Below are positions 54,824-62,839 of a stretch of DNA of 64,000 nt, one piece after another. The position numbers and the translations under genes were made by a program. Each line of letters opens with the position of its first letter. Position 1 is the stretch's first letter. The DNA comes from Streptomyces sp. 3214.6 (lineage in GTDB: Bacteria; Actinomycetota; Actinomycetes; Streptomycetales; Streptomycetaceae). The DNA is taken from contig NZ_LT670819.1 of assembly GCF_900129855.1 (NCBI RefSeq), forward strand, positions 2,418,001 to 2,482,000. The letters are read 5' to 3'. The notes beneath the pieces are model-generated. The model searched no databases, was not told where the DNA came from, and was given only the letters and a program-made list of their open reading frames with translations.

Positions 54824-56863
54824 ATGCACGACCACGGGCAGGAACCGAAGGCCAGGGCCGACGCGCGAGGGCCGGTGCGCGACGGGCGGACCGCCGGATC
54901 GCAGACGGCCGCGCAGGCGCAGGCCGCGCGTACGGGGGGGACGCTGACCCCGCAGAGCGTCCTGGCCCTGCAACGCGGCATCGGCAACGCGGAGATCGGC
55001 CGGCTGCTGGAACTCCAGCGCCACACAGACAACGGCGGCTGCTGCGGCGGCCCGGAACCGGAGGACCGGCACTCGGGGAATGCCCCGATACAGCGCTCCA
55101 CCGTGCACGACGTGCTGCGTTCCCCGGGAAAGCCCCTGCCCGAGGCGCTGCGCTCGGAGATGGAGGCACGGATGGGCGCGAACTTCCGCGACGTGGTCAT
55201 CCACGACAACGCGGCCGCCGCCCGCTCCGCCGTCGAGGTGAACGCCGATGCCTACACCGCCAACAAGAACCACATCGTCGTCGGACCCCGCGGCCTCAAC
55301 AAGCGCACCCTCGCCCACGAACTCACACACGTCGAACAGCAGCGCGCGGGCGCGGTCGCGGGCACCGACAACGGAAACGGCCTGCGCGTGAGCGACCCGT
55401 CGGACCGCTTCGAACGCGCGGCGGAGGCGAACGCGGCGCGGGTGATGGCGAGAACCCCTCGGGCTCCTGAGATGCCGGAGACCCATGAGGCCGACCTGGG
55501 GCCGGAAGCTGTCTCTGAACCCCATACGAGCTTGCAGCGGTCGTCGGCGTACGGACGGAACGCGGCGTGGTCGGGCACACGAGGGCCCTTCGTGCAGAGG
55601 GGCAAGCGCGCGGGCGGGGCCGCCGCGGCCACGGTTGCCGACAAAGCTCGTACCAAGGCGACCAAGCTGAGGGGGACGAAGACCCGGAAGGAGAAGGGCC
55701 GGGAGAAGGCCGAGGAGGAGAAGAAAGCGAAGGGCAAAGACCGGTTCGGCGGACAGAGCGTGGACCGCAGGTTCAGGCCAGTCGTGGCTGGCCTCGGATA
55801 CAGCCGGACCGGTATGTGGACGGACAAGATCACTGTCTCCGGCACCCGCTCGTTCAAGAGAAGCCCGGACGAACAGACGCTTCGACATCTCTCCACACAG
55901 CTCTATTGGTATGCGAAGGAACTGCTCGAACAGAAAGACGAGCAGGAATTCCAGGCCATGTATGTGAATGGCGGAATCGTTGTCGCGAGTAACCTCGACA
56001 GCTCTGTTCAGGCGGTTTACGACAAATTGAACAGGGAGCTGGACGACTACGTGATGGAATATGCTTCCGCGGAAGACGGTGAAGAGCCGGCCGATCCGTT
56101 TGAGCAGATGCTCACGACTACCCAGCATGACGGCGACGTGCGGGCGGAGACCGTCGCCAACAAGTTCGGCAACCTTAAAGCCGGAACACGTCCTGTCCGT
56201 GACGGGGCCGAGGAGATGCTCTATTCGATACAGGGGAGCGGCAAGAACAATCTGCTCCAGGCGGACATGAGCGGCATCGCTGCTGTCATCGATTCAGGTG
56301 CCATAACGGAGCGGATCGCCTTTCTGTCCGGCGGTAGCAGTTTTCATGCCGAGCAGAAGCTTGTTCTGGCGCTGCAGAAAACGAGCGGCGGGCATTCAGC
56401 GTGGATCGCGGGCAAGAAGCGTCCGTGCATGAGCTGCCTCGCGACCCTCACCTATGCCCGTGACCGCGGCGGAATGAGGATCTCCTTCCAGGAGCGACCC
56501 GGCGGTTACTTCCTCAAGGGCAACCCGGGGCTGGTGGCGCTCGGAAAGGCACTCGGACACGTCGACGGTCGGATGGAGGCATGGCTCGATTTGTGGACTC
56601 TCCATGTCACGTCGCACAAGTCCTTCTCTATTGGCGCGGACAGTGACCGGTCCAACATGCCGTCCGAATACGGGGTCACCCCGAGTCTGAGTTCTTCGGG
56701 GATGGACGCCGACTACGGGTCCGGTTCGGACTCTGATGCGGAGGAGACGGCCGCTTCCAGTTCCTCCACTTCCACTTCCTCGTCCTCTTCATCCTCCGCT
56801 GCTTCCCGCGCGGCTGCTCGTGCCCGTTTCCGTAAACGCTACAAAGGCCGGATGAAGAAATAA
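54824..56863 (+). CDS. DUF4157 protein with C-terminal deaminase-like toxin domain
   Basis: 679-aa putative eCIS cargo. Near residue 50 is the common cargo motif LALQRGIGNAEIGRLL. Residues about 105-200 form DUF4157 with the metalloprotease-like HELTH (165-169) and the GLRVSDPSDRFERAAEANA end. DUF4157 marks many toxins carried by eCIS particles. A basic, Lys-rich linker follows. Residues about 380-600 look like a nucleic-acid or nucleotide deaminase: strand VNGGIVVASN, the zinc motif His508-Ala-Glu510 and Pro534-Cys535-x-x-Cys538. The tail is a Ser-rich stretch and a basic RFRKRYKGRMKK end. The toxin part has lower GC than the N-terminal part. A hairpin follows. Confidence 0.78.
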   Translation: MHDHGQEPKARADARGPVRDGRTAGSQTAAQAQAARTGGTLTPQSVLALQRGIGNAEIGRLLELQRHTDNGGCCGGPEPEDRHSGNAPIQRSTVHDVLRSPGKPLPEALRSEMEARMGANFRDVVIHDNAAAARSAVEVNADAYTANKNHIVVGPRGLNKRTLAHELTHVEQQRAGAVAGTDNGNGLRVSDPSDRFERAAEANAARVMARTPRAPEMPETHEADLGPEAVSEPHTSLQRSSAYGRNAAWSGTRGPFVQRGKRAGGAAAATVADKARTKATKLRGTKTRKEKGREKAEEEKKAKGKDRFGGQSVDRRFRPVVAGLGYSRTGMWTDKITVSGTRSFKRSPDEQTLRHLSTQLYWYAKELLEQKDEQEFQAMYVNGGIVVASNLDSSVQAVYDKLNRELDDYVMEYASAEDGEEPADPFEQMLTTTQHDGDVRAETVANKFGNLKAGTRPVRDGAEEMLYSIQGSGKNNLLQADMSGIAAVIDSGAITERIAFLSGGSSFHAEQKLVLALQKTSGGHSAWIAGKKRPCMSCLATLTYARDRGGMRISFQERPGGYFLKGNPGLVALGKALGHVDGRMEAWLDLWTLHVTSHKSFSIGADSDRSNMPSEYGVTPSLSSSGMDADYGSGSDSDAEETAASSSSTSTSSSSSSSAASRAAARARFRKRYKGRMKK

Positions 56864-56900
56864 GTCGGGATTATCCGGGCGTCTCATGGGGCGTCTCATG

Positions 56901-56932
56901 GGGCACCTCGGAAAGCGCCTCGCGAGGTGCCC
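56901..56932 (+). terminator. Hairpin after deaminase cargo gene
   Basis: Perfect 10-bp arms (56901-56910 and 56923-56932), 12-nt loop, 37 nt past the stop. A duplicated GGGCGTCTCATG-like sequence lies just before it. Confidence 0.75.
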
Positions 56933-57042
56933 GATCAGGCACCCCGGACGTCCCTGTTCGTCGCGCGAGTGGCCGTACCTCGCCCGCCGGCCGCGGATGA
57001 GACTGCTCGTCTGACCGCAGTCGTCCGAAGAGGAGCGCGAAG

Positions 57043-57429
57043 ATGCCCACGTACATGTCCCCGGGTGTGTATGTGGAGGAGGCCCAGAGTGGCTTCCGCC
57101 CGATCGAAGGGGTGGGGACGGCGGTCGCGTCCTTCGTGGGGTTCGCCGAGAAGGGGCCCTTCCACGAGCCGACGCTCGTGACGAACTGGAGCCAGTACGT
57201 CCAGACCTTCGGTGAATTCGCCGACGGCACCTACCTGGGCCTGTCCGTGTACGGCTACTTCGCCAACGGAGGGGACAACGCCGAGGGCGACCCGCAGCGG
57301 AAAACGCCTGGGGGAACCTTCCGGCGGCAGCGCCAAGCTGCGGCGACGGCGAGAGGGGTGATCGGGGTCACCGGACGAGGCGCGGTGTCGAGCCCGTTCC
57401 GCTGGACATGTCGCGCAGAGCTGCCATGA
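57043..57429 (+). pseudogene. Truncated contractile sheath gene
   Basis: 128 codons. The first 76 or so (MPTYMSPGVYVEEAQSG, then GTAVASFVGFAEKGPFHEPT and SVYGYFANGG) are the N-terminus of a contractile tail sheath protein. Full sheaths are around 500 aa. After FANGG (near 57272) the sequence leaves the family. The ribosome site (GAGGAGCG) and ATG are intact, so a short product may still be made. It lies directly downstream of the cargo genes, and its end overlaps the small antisense gene. Confidence 0.75.
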
Positions 57430-57535
57430 TCGCCGGGACGAGAACGTCGTGGTCGCCGGTGAGGAGGGCGGCCACGGCGTCAGGGGTGAGGTCGACGGTG
57501 AGAGCGTCGATGTGGATGGTTATGCCGTCGTCCAT
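57368..57535 (-). CDS. Small acidic protein at end of sheath-ATPase operon
   Basis: 55-aa open frame (MDDGITIHIDALTVDLTPD, then VAALLTGDHDVLVPAIMAAL) with a codon pattern like its neighbours. Its start lies inside the last codons of the ATPase gene. I do not recognise it; its place as the final gene of an eCIS operon suggests a small accessory protein. Confidence 0.45.
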   Translation of the reverse strand: MDDGITIHIDALTVDLTPDAVAALLTGDHDVLVPAIMAALRDMSSGTGSTPRLVR

Positions 57536-59418
57536 CCGGTCACCTCGGTGGTGGTGAGGGGGCGTTCGAGCTTGGCGTACTCGGTGCGGGCGGCGGCCAG
57601 CAGATGGTGCATGCGGACGGGTTCGCCGGAGTCCGCAGCGAGGTAGGCCGCGGAGAGGGCGATGGTGCTGATCGTGCCGCCGGGGACGGAGAGTTGGGCC
57701 AGCGCAGCGGGGTCCAGGCCGTCGGTGGGGGTCTGCGGGGGGAAGGCCCTGCGCCAGATCTCGGCCCGGGCAGAGGCGTCCGGGAAGGGGAAGTGGACGG
57801 CGAAGCGCAGCCGCCGCAGGAAGGCCGGGTCGAGGGTGTCCTTGAGGTTGGTGGTGAGGACGGCCAGCCCCCGGTAGGCCTCGATCCGCTGGAGCAGGTA
57901 GCCGACCTCGATGTTGGCGTACCTGTCATGGCTGTCCTTGACCTCGCTCCGCTTGCCGAACAACGCATCGGCCTCGTCGAAGAGCAGCACCGCACCGCCC
58001 GCCTCGGCGGCGTCGAAGACCCCGCGCAGGTTCTTCTCGGTCTCGCCGATGTACTTGCTCACCACCTGGCTCAGGTCCACCCGGTACAGGTCGAGACGCA
58101 ACTCCCCGGCGATCACCTCCGCCGCCAGGGTCTTCCCGGTGCCGCTGGGCCCCGAGAACAGCGCCGCGGTGCCGAGCCCACGCCCCGTACGGGCGGCGAA
58201 GCCCCAGTCCTCCAGGACGGTGACCCGGTGCCGTACATGGGCGGTCAGCTCATGGAGGACGCGAAGCTGATGGTCGGGCAGGACCAGGTCGGCCCAGCGG
58301 GCGCGGGGCTCGATCTGCTGGGCGAGGCCGTCCAGCGAGGGGCGGGCCAGCCGCCGACAGGCATCCCACAGCGCGGCGCCCGTCTCGGGCGCGGCCAGTG
58401 CCTCCGCCGCCGCAGTGTCGACCGCTTCCAGGCCCAGATCGAACTGCCCCGCCACACGGTCGATCCAGGCCGAGAGGCCCGCCGCGGCCGGACCGAGGGC
58501 CTCGCGCCAGACAGCCCGTACGTCGTCCGCCCGAGCCGGGCCCACCTCCACGCGGGGACCCGAGCCCACGATCGGCTCGCGTGAGATCACGACCGTGGGG
58601 ACGTCGAGGCGGTCGACCAGGTCGAGGGCGAGGCGAGAGCAGTCCAGGACCGTGTCGTCGACCTCGATGATCCAGGCCGTCCCGTTCAGTACGGTCTCCC
58701 GCTCGCACAGTCGCGCCAGCAGGTCCCGTTCCTCCGGGGCCTTGGGGAGGTCGGCAGCCCGTAGGCACACGGGCGAGGCGTGGAATTCCGTGCAGGCCCC
58801 GACCGCGGCCGATCTGAGATCCGGGACCGGTCGGCCGTAGAGCAGAACACAACCGGACTCGGCCCGGGACCAGTGGGCCGCCACCTGCTCGCCCGCCTCC
58901 CTCAGCGGCACAGGGAGCGGACCCGGCTCGGGGAGTCGCACGGTGAGCGGTTGAATCCTGGGATCCAGGTAGGCAACCCCGGTCAGGGCGTGCAGGATCC
59001 GCTCGTCGATCCGCAGGGCGCTGACGGTCGGTGTCTCCGGGTGGGTGAGTTCGACCAGATGCCAGCGCCGCAGCGGCCCCGCCGGAGTGAGCGCGGTCCA
59101 GTACGGGTTGGCCAGCTTCGCCAGGCCCAGGCCGAAGGTCGCCCAGGTGCGCTCCGGTGCGTTCTGGGCCTCGGCGCAGGCATGGGCGAAGTCCGTGTCC
59201 AGTGCGACGCCGGCGCACATCAGCAGCAGATCCCGCTCGAAGTCCGACAGCTCGAAGCCGTCTTCGATGACTTCGAGCGCCGGGGGCGCGGGCATCGCCT
59301 TTCGGAGGTCGTCACGGTGGCGGGTGGCGTCCTCCAGGCCGTCCCCGCCTCTCAGCCGGAGATGGAGCACATCGAGTGCGGCCACCAGATACCGCTGGTT
59401 CGCGGTGAGCCAGTCCAC
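57520..59418 (-). CDS. eCIS AAA+ ATPase (Afp15/Pvc15-like)
   Basis: 632-aa AAA+ ATPase. The N-terminal 370 residues include a helical winged domain typical of this group. The C-terminal AAA core has Walker A GPSGTGKT (about 423-430), Walker B VLLFDEAD (about 475), sensor 1 in LTTNLKD and arginine-finger candidates in FLRRLRF. Afp15-type ATPases are needed for particle assembly. The start is GTG, 7 nt after the cap gene stop. Confidence 0.9.
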   Translation of the reverse strand: MDWLTANQRYLVAALDVLHLRLRGGDGLEDATRHRDDLRKAMPAPPALEVIEDGFELSDFERDLLLMCAGVALDTDFAHACAEAQNAPERTWATFGLGLAKLANPYWTALTPAGPLRRWHLVELTHPETPTVSALRIDERILHALTGVAYLDPRIQPLTVRLPEPGPLPVPLREAGEQVAAHWSRAESGCVLLYGRPVPDLRSAAVGACTEFHASPVCLRAADLPKAPEERDLLARLCERETVLNGTAWIIEVDDTVLDCSRLALDLVDRLDVPTVVISREPIVGSGPRVEVGPARADDVRAVWREALGPAAAGLSAWIDRVAGQFDLGLEAVDTAAAEALAAPETGAALWDACRRLARPSLDGLAQQIEPRARWADLVLPDHQLRVLHELTAHVRHRVTVLEDWGFAARTGRGLGTAALFSGPSGTGKTLAAEVIAGELRLDLYRVDLSQVVSKYIGETEKNLRGVFDAAEAGGAVLLFDEADALFGKRSEVKDSHDRYANIEVGYLLQRIEAYRGLAVLTTNLKDTLDPAFLRRLRFAVHFPFPDASARAEIWRRAFPPQTPTDGLDPAALAQLSVPGGTISTIALSAAYLAADSGEPVRMHHLLAAARTEYAKLERPLTTTEVTGWTTA

Positions 59419-59424
59419 GTCGCC

Positions 59425-60087
59425 TCACGCCTTCCGTGCCCGCACGTCGATCGTGCCCACGTCGATCGTGCGGGTCGCCACCGGTGTGGCAGCCGTCGGC
59501 AACTCACGGCCCTCGACCAGGACCGCCGTCGCCTGGTAGGCGATCGACAGCCGGTAGGAGGAGGGGTAGAGCAACGACCACAGCTTGGTCGATTCCTCCA
59601 GGTCCATCGGTTGCAGAGTGAAGCGCACGGAGTCCGGTTGATCCGCCAGGTCCGAGTGCTGCTGCCAGTCATTGGGGGGGACCGCTTGCCCCGCGAACTG
59701 GCGGATCAGTTCCGGGCTCAGCACCGGCCGTGAGGCGAGCGTGCTCACGGTGAGGCCCAGCAGCCGCTGGGGCTCCAGGGTGGATTCGTCACCGGAGAAG
59801 GTCAGCAGATAGTGCAGGTCGAGCGCCTGCCGAGGACGCGCCACGAGTGACCGGCCGTCGGAACCGCGGGTCGGCAGATCGGCCACTGTCCAGGCGCCGT
59901 TGGGGGTGACCCGGTACAGGTAGACATTGATCCCTCGAGCCTGCGCATCGGTCGCCGCCAGCGACTGGGGGCGCAGCGTGGTGACCGCGGTGTTCTCCAC
60001 ACCGCCCAAGGAGGGGTCGGCGAGGGCCTCGACCAGGGTCCGGGTGAGTGCGGCGGTCACCATGGCCACCGCGAGGTGGTTGCTCAT
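59425..60087 (-). CDS. DUF4255 tail terminator/cap (Pvc16-like)
   Basis: 220-aa protein of the DUF4255/Pvc16 N-terminal family, which caps the sheath-tube at the far end. The opening ALTRTLVEALADPSLGG and the RGINVYLYRVTPNGAW block are characteristic, as is the later LHYLLTFSG. ATGA overlap with the preceding gene. Confidence 0.88.
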   Translation of the reverse strand: MSNHLAVAMVTAALTRTLVEALADPSLGGVENTAVTTLRPQSLAATDAQARGINVYLYRVTPNGAWTVADLPTRGSDGRSLVARPRQALDLHYLLTFSGDESTLEPQRLLGLTVSTLASRPVLSPELIRQFAGQAVPPNDWQQHSDLADQPDSVRFTLQPMDLEESTKLWSLLYPSSYRLSIAYQATAVLVEGRELPTAATPVATRTIDVGTIDVRARKA

Positions 60088-61589
60088 CGCGGCCCTCCTT
60101 CTTCCGTACGGCGGGCCAGATAGTCACCCAGCGACAGCGGTCGGGCCGCACGGTCGGGTTGCGCCCGGCGCGGCGGCCGGGGCCGGGGTTCGGCGGACCG
60201 GCCGGGCTCCGGTGTGGTCCGTACCTCGACCCGCCCGATGTTCACCGTCACCCGGGGCGGCTGCGGCGGCTGCTCCGCAGAACGGAACACCGGCGGTATG
60301 GCATCACGTACGGCATCCCTGAGCGAACGCTCCCCGGGCACGCGGAGGTCGGCGGCGCGGACCGGGTCGACGGATGACGTCGGCGAGCGCTCCGGTGGCG
60401 GGGCGTCGAGTGCGAGTTCTCGCGCGAGGGTCGACGGGACGACCGGAGGGTGGGATGCCGGTGGCAGTGGCACTGGCAGTGGGGCCGGCGCGTCGGCCCC
60501 CCGAGGTTCCGGCGCGCGTTGTGTGGGTGGAGGAGGCAGGATCTGCGGGACCGGGGCCGGGACCGGCAACGGGACCGGCGTGGCGGTGGGGGGCAGTTGT
60601 GGGCCGATGCTCGTCTCCGGCCGCTCGGGCGACGGCTGGAACGGCGCCCCTTTCACACCAGCAAGGGCATCCCGGGCTACCGCGAGTGGGGGCACCGCTT
60701 CCCGTTCCGGGTCAGGCATGCCTGTTGCCACGAATGTCGAGGAGGTGGTGGCCGTGGGAGCAACGTTCACGGATGCCGAAGAGGTGGTGGCGGTGGAAGC
60801 AACGTTTACGGATGCCGAAGGGGCACCGACGGTAGGAGCAACGCTCGCGGAAACAGGAGGAGCGCCAACGGTGGAAGCAACGCTCACGGACGCCGAAGAA
60901 ACGCCAACGGTAGGAGCAGTGCTCGCGGACGCCGAAGCGGCACCAACGGTAGGAGCAACGGAAGCAACGCTTACGGACGCCGAAGGAACGCCAACGATGG
61001 AAGCAGTGCTCGCGGACGCCGAAGCGGCACCAACGGTAGGAGCAACGGAAGCAACGCTCACGGACGCCGAAGGGGCACCGACGTTGTAAGCAACGCTCGC
61101 GGAAACAGGAGGAGCACCAACGGTGGAAGCAACGCTCACGGACGCCGAAGGAACGCCAACGGTAGGAGCAGCGCTCGCGGACGCCGAAGCGGCACCAACG
61201 GTAGGAGCAACGGAAGCAACGCTCACGGACGCCGAAGGGGCACCAACGTTGTAAGCAACGCTCGCGGAAACAGGAGGAGCACCAACGGTGGAAGCAACGC
61301 TCACGGACGCCGAAGGAACGCCAACGGTAGGAGCAGTGCTCCCGGAAACAGGAGGGGCAGGACTTGCGGGAGCAGCACTTGTCGGAACAGAAGGGGCTGC
61401 GCCGACTCGATCGCCACCCGCAGCAGGAGCAGAAGGCGCGACGGCGGCGAGCCCGTCCCCTGGGTTCTCGCCCTCATCCCAGTCCACAAGTTCGTCCGCC
61501 ACCGGCTCGAACCGCCCTCTCGGCCGGGGTTCGAGCACAGGGGTGAGCCCGAGGGTCCGCTCCACCAGGTGGGTCAGGAATCCGCTCAT
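60084..61589 (-). CDS. Repeat-rich linker protein of eCIS operon
   Basis: 501-aa protein. The first 50 residues (FLTHLVERTLGLTPVLEPR) and the last 100 (VTVNIGRVEVRTTPEP, LSLGDYLARR) are the conserved ends seen in proteins encoded between tube and cap genes of eCIS and related loci. The middle 250 residues are a disordered, Val/Ala/Ser/Pro array of 11-13-aa units (VGAPSASVSVAS-like). ATGA overlaps at both ends. Function unknown. Confidence 0.75.
   Translation of the reverse strand: MSGFLTHLVERTLGLTPVLEPRPRGRFEPVADELVDWDEGENPGDGLAAVAPSAPAAGGDRVGAAPSVPTSAAPASPAPPVSGSTAPTVGVPSASVSVASTVGAPPVSASVAYNVGAPSASVSVASVAPTVGAASASASAAPTVGVPSASVSVASTVGAPPVSASVAYNVGAPSASVSVASVAPTVGAASASASTASIVGVPSASVSVASVAPTVGAASASASTAPTVGVSSASVSVASTVGAPPVSASVAPTVGAPSASVNVASTATTSSASVNVAPTATTSSTFVATGMPDPEREAVPPLAVARDALAGVKGAPFQPSPERPETSIGPQLPPTATPVPLPVPAPVPQILPPPPTQRAPEPRGADAPAPLPVPLPPASHPPVVPSTLARELALDAPPPERSPTSSVDPVRAADLRVPGERSLRDAVRDAIPPVFRSAEQPPQPPRVTVNIGRVEVRTTPEPGRSAEPRPRPPRRAQPDRAARPLSLGDYLARRTEEGGPR
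60770..61345 (-). repeat. Nested coding minisatellite
   Basis: Tandem units of about 30-39 nt (all in frame) coding for VGxPSASVSVAS-type peptides. A higher-order copy of 165 nt (55 codons) is repeated: the block ending ACGTTGTAAG at 61081 recurs at 61246 with very few changes. Recent expansion is likely. Confidence 0.88.
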
Positions 61590-62299
61590 CGGCTCACCAG
61601 TTCCAGGTACGCGGCGCGCCGCGCCGGAGTGAGGGCCAGCACCTCGGGCTCGGTCCAGCCGTAGGCGGTGGCCAGGACGTGCACCTGGTGCAGCAGGGCG
61701 ACCGCCTGAGCCTGGACCTCGGCCCACAGCAGGGCGGGTATGTCCAGGGCCGCGGCAGTCTCCGCCCCGCAGTCGGGGCAGCCCGTACGGACGGTCACCG
61801 CGCCGCCCGGGGCTGCCTCCTCCATGGCCGCTTCCACCGCGGCGGCGGTCTCCTCGTCGAGGTCCCCGCCGCTGCCGGCCTCGGCCTGTACGCAGCGGGC
61901 GAGCAGCAGCCGCCTACCCGCCACCGCGTCACGGCCCCGGAGCAGACGCAGGTCGCCGGTGGTGGGCAGCCGGAACCGCACCCCGGAGCCCGAGACCTCA
62001 GCCTCCAGCAGGGCGCCGGGCTCACGCCACGGCGTCCTGGGGAACGCGGTCAGGTCGAGGGGTACGTCGAGCCGTTCACCGCATCCGGTACACCTCACGC
62101 ACGCCTGAACGACCCCGCCCGTGAACCTGCTGAGGACATCGACGAGGACCGCGTCACGGCTGCCCACGTCCGCCGACTCGGCCTGGTCGCGTGACAGCCC
62201 GGTCGCCGAGGCCAGCAGGGTCACAGCTCGGTCGAGCGTGCCCTCCCGCACTCCGCGCTCCCAGGCGGTGATCGTCCAGGCCGGGTCGGGACTGCTCAT
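61586..62299 (-). CDS. gp26-like baseplate protein with two Cys pairs
   Basis: 237-aa protein resembling the T4 baseplate (gp26-type) proteins encoded next to eCIS tubes. Cys pairs CTGC and CPDC, about 90 residues apart, could form one zinc knuckle. The N-terminal WTITAWERGVREGTLDRAVTLLA and the C-terminal GWTEPEVLALTPARRAAYLELV are the familiar ends. Start overlaps the tube stop by one base. Confidence 0.7.
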   Translation of the reverse strand: MSSPDPAWTITAWERGVREGTLDRAVTLLASATGLSRDQAESADVGSRDAVLVDVLSRFTGGVVQACVRCTGCGERLDVPLDLTAFPRTPWREPGALLEAEVSGSGVRFRLPTTGDLRLLRGRDAVAGRRLLLARCVQAEAGSGGDLDEETAAAVEAAMEEAAPGGAVTVRTGCPDCGAETAAALDIPALLWAEVQAQAVALLHQVHVLATAYGWTEPEVLALTPARRAAYLELVSR

Positions 62300-62817
62300 C
62301 AGCCGGTGAAGGTGGGCTCTGTGGGCTCCGGGACGTCCACGTCGCGTTCCCAGCCCTCGTTCTCCAGCTTGATGTGCTGGATCGCGACCGCGTTGGCGTT
62401 GGCGTCGAGTTCGGGCAGCGCCTGGTACTCGGACACCCAGCAGCGGAACACCTTGTAGGCGATGGCGAGTTGACCCGCCTCGTTGTAGACCTCGATCACG
62501 ATGTCCTTGCGGAAGTCCCGCAGCGACAGCTCCGAGGACAGTCCGGCGCCATGCATGTGCACCTTGTTCGCCCACTGTTCGAAGTCCGGGTCGTGGGTGA
62601 CTCCGCGTTCCAGAGTGATGGCGGCGTAGTCGGTGCGGCCCGGTGACTTGCGGCTGCTGCTGGGGTCCCCGCCGTCCCGGTGCGACACCACTTCCGTGGT
62701 GCGGGTGAGGGCACCCACCTTGCTGACGCCGGCGACATAGCGACCGTCCCACCGCACGCGGAACTTGAAGTTCTTGTACGGGTCGAAGCGCTGTGCGTTG
62801 ACAGTGAACTGGGCCAT
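62299..62817 (-). CDS. Inner tube protein (gp19/Hcp-like)
   Basis: 172-aa tail tube protein. FDPYKNFKFRVRWDGRYVAGVSKVGALTRTTEVVSHRDGG is the standard opening of the phage T4 gp19-like tube family, and the ITLERGVTHDPDFEQWAN block follows. Hexamers stack to form the tube filled with cargo. Start 23 nt after the sheath stop. Confidence 0.93.
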   Translation of the reverse strand: MAQFTVNAQRFDPYKNFKFRVRWDGRYVAGVSKVGALTRTTEVVSHRDGGDPSSSRKSPGRTDYAAITLERGVTHDPDFEQWANKVHMHGAGLSSELSLRDFRKDIVIEVYNEAGQLAIAYKVFRCWVSEYQALPELDANANAVAIQHIKLENEGWERDVDVPEPTEPTFTG

Positions 62818-62839
62818 TCTTGTCCGCTCTCGGTGTCTG

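Noticed and set aside
54824-56863. Calling the DUF4157 HELTH motif an active protease
   Set aside because: The motif is common to the whole domain family and a third zinc ligand could not be identified; the warhead is better placed at the C-terminus.
60770-61345. CRISPR-like repeat array
   Set aside because: The repeats are directly adjacent, imperfect, in frame within a protein and have no unique spacers or cas genes.
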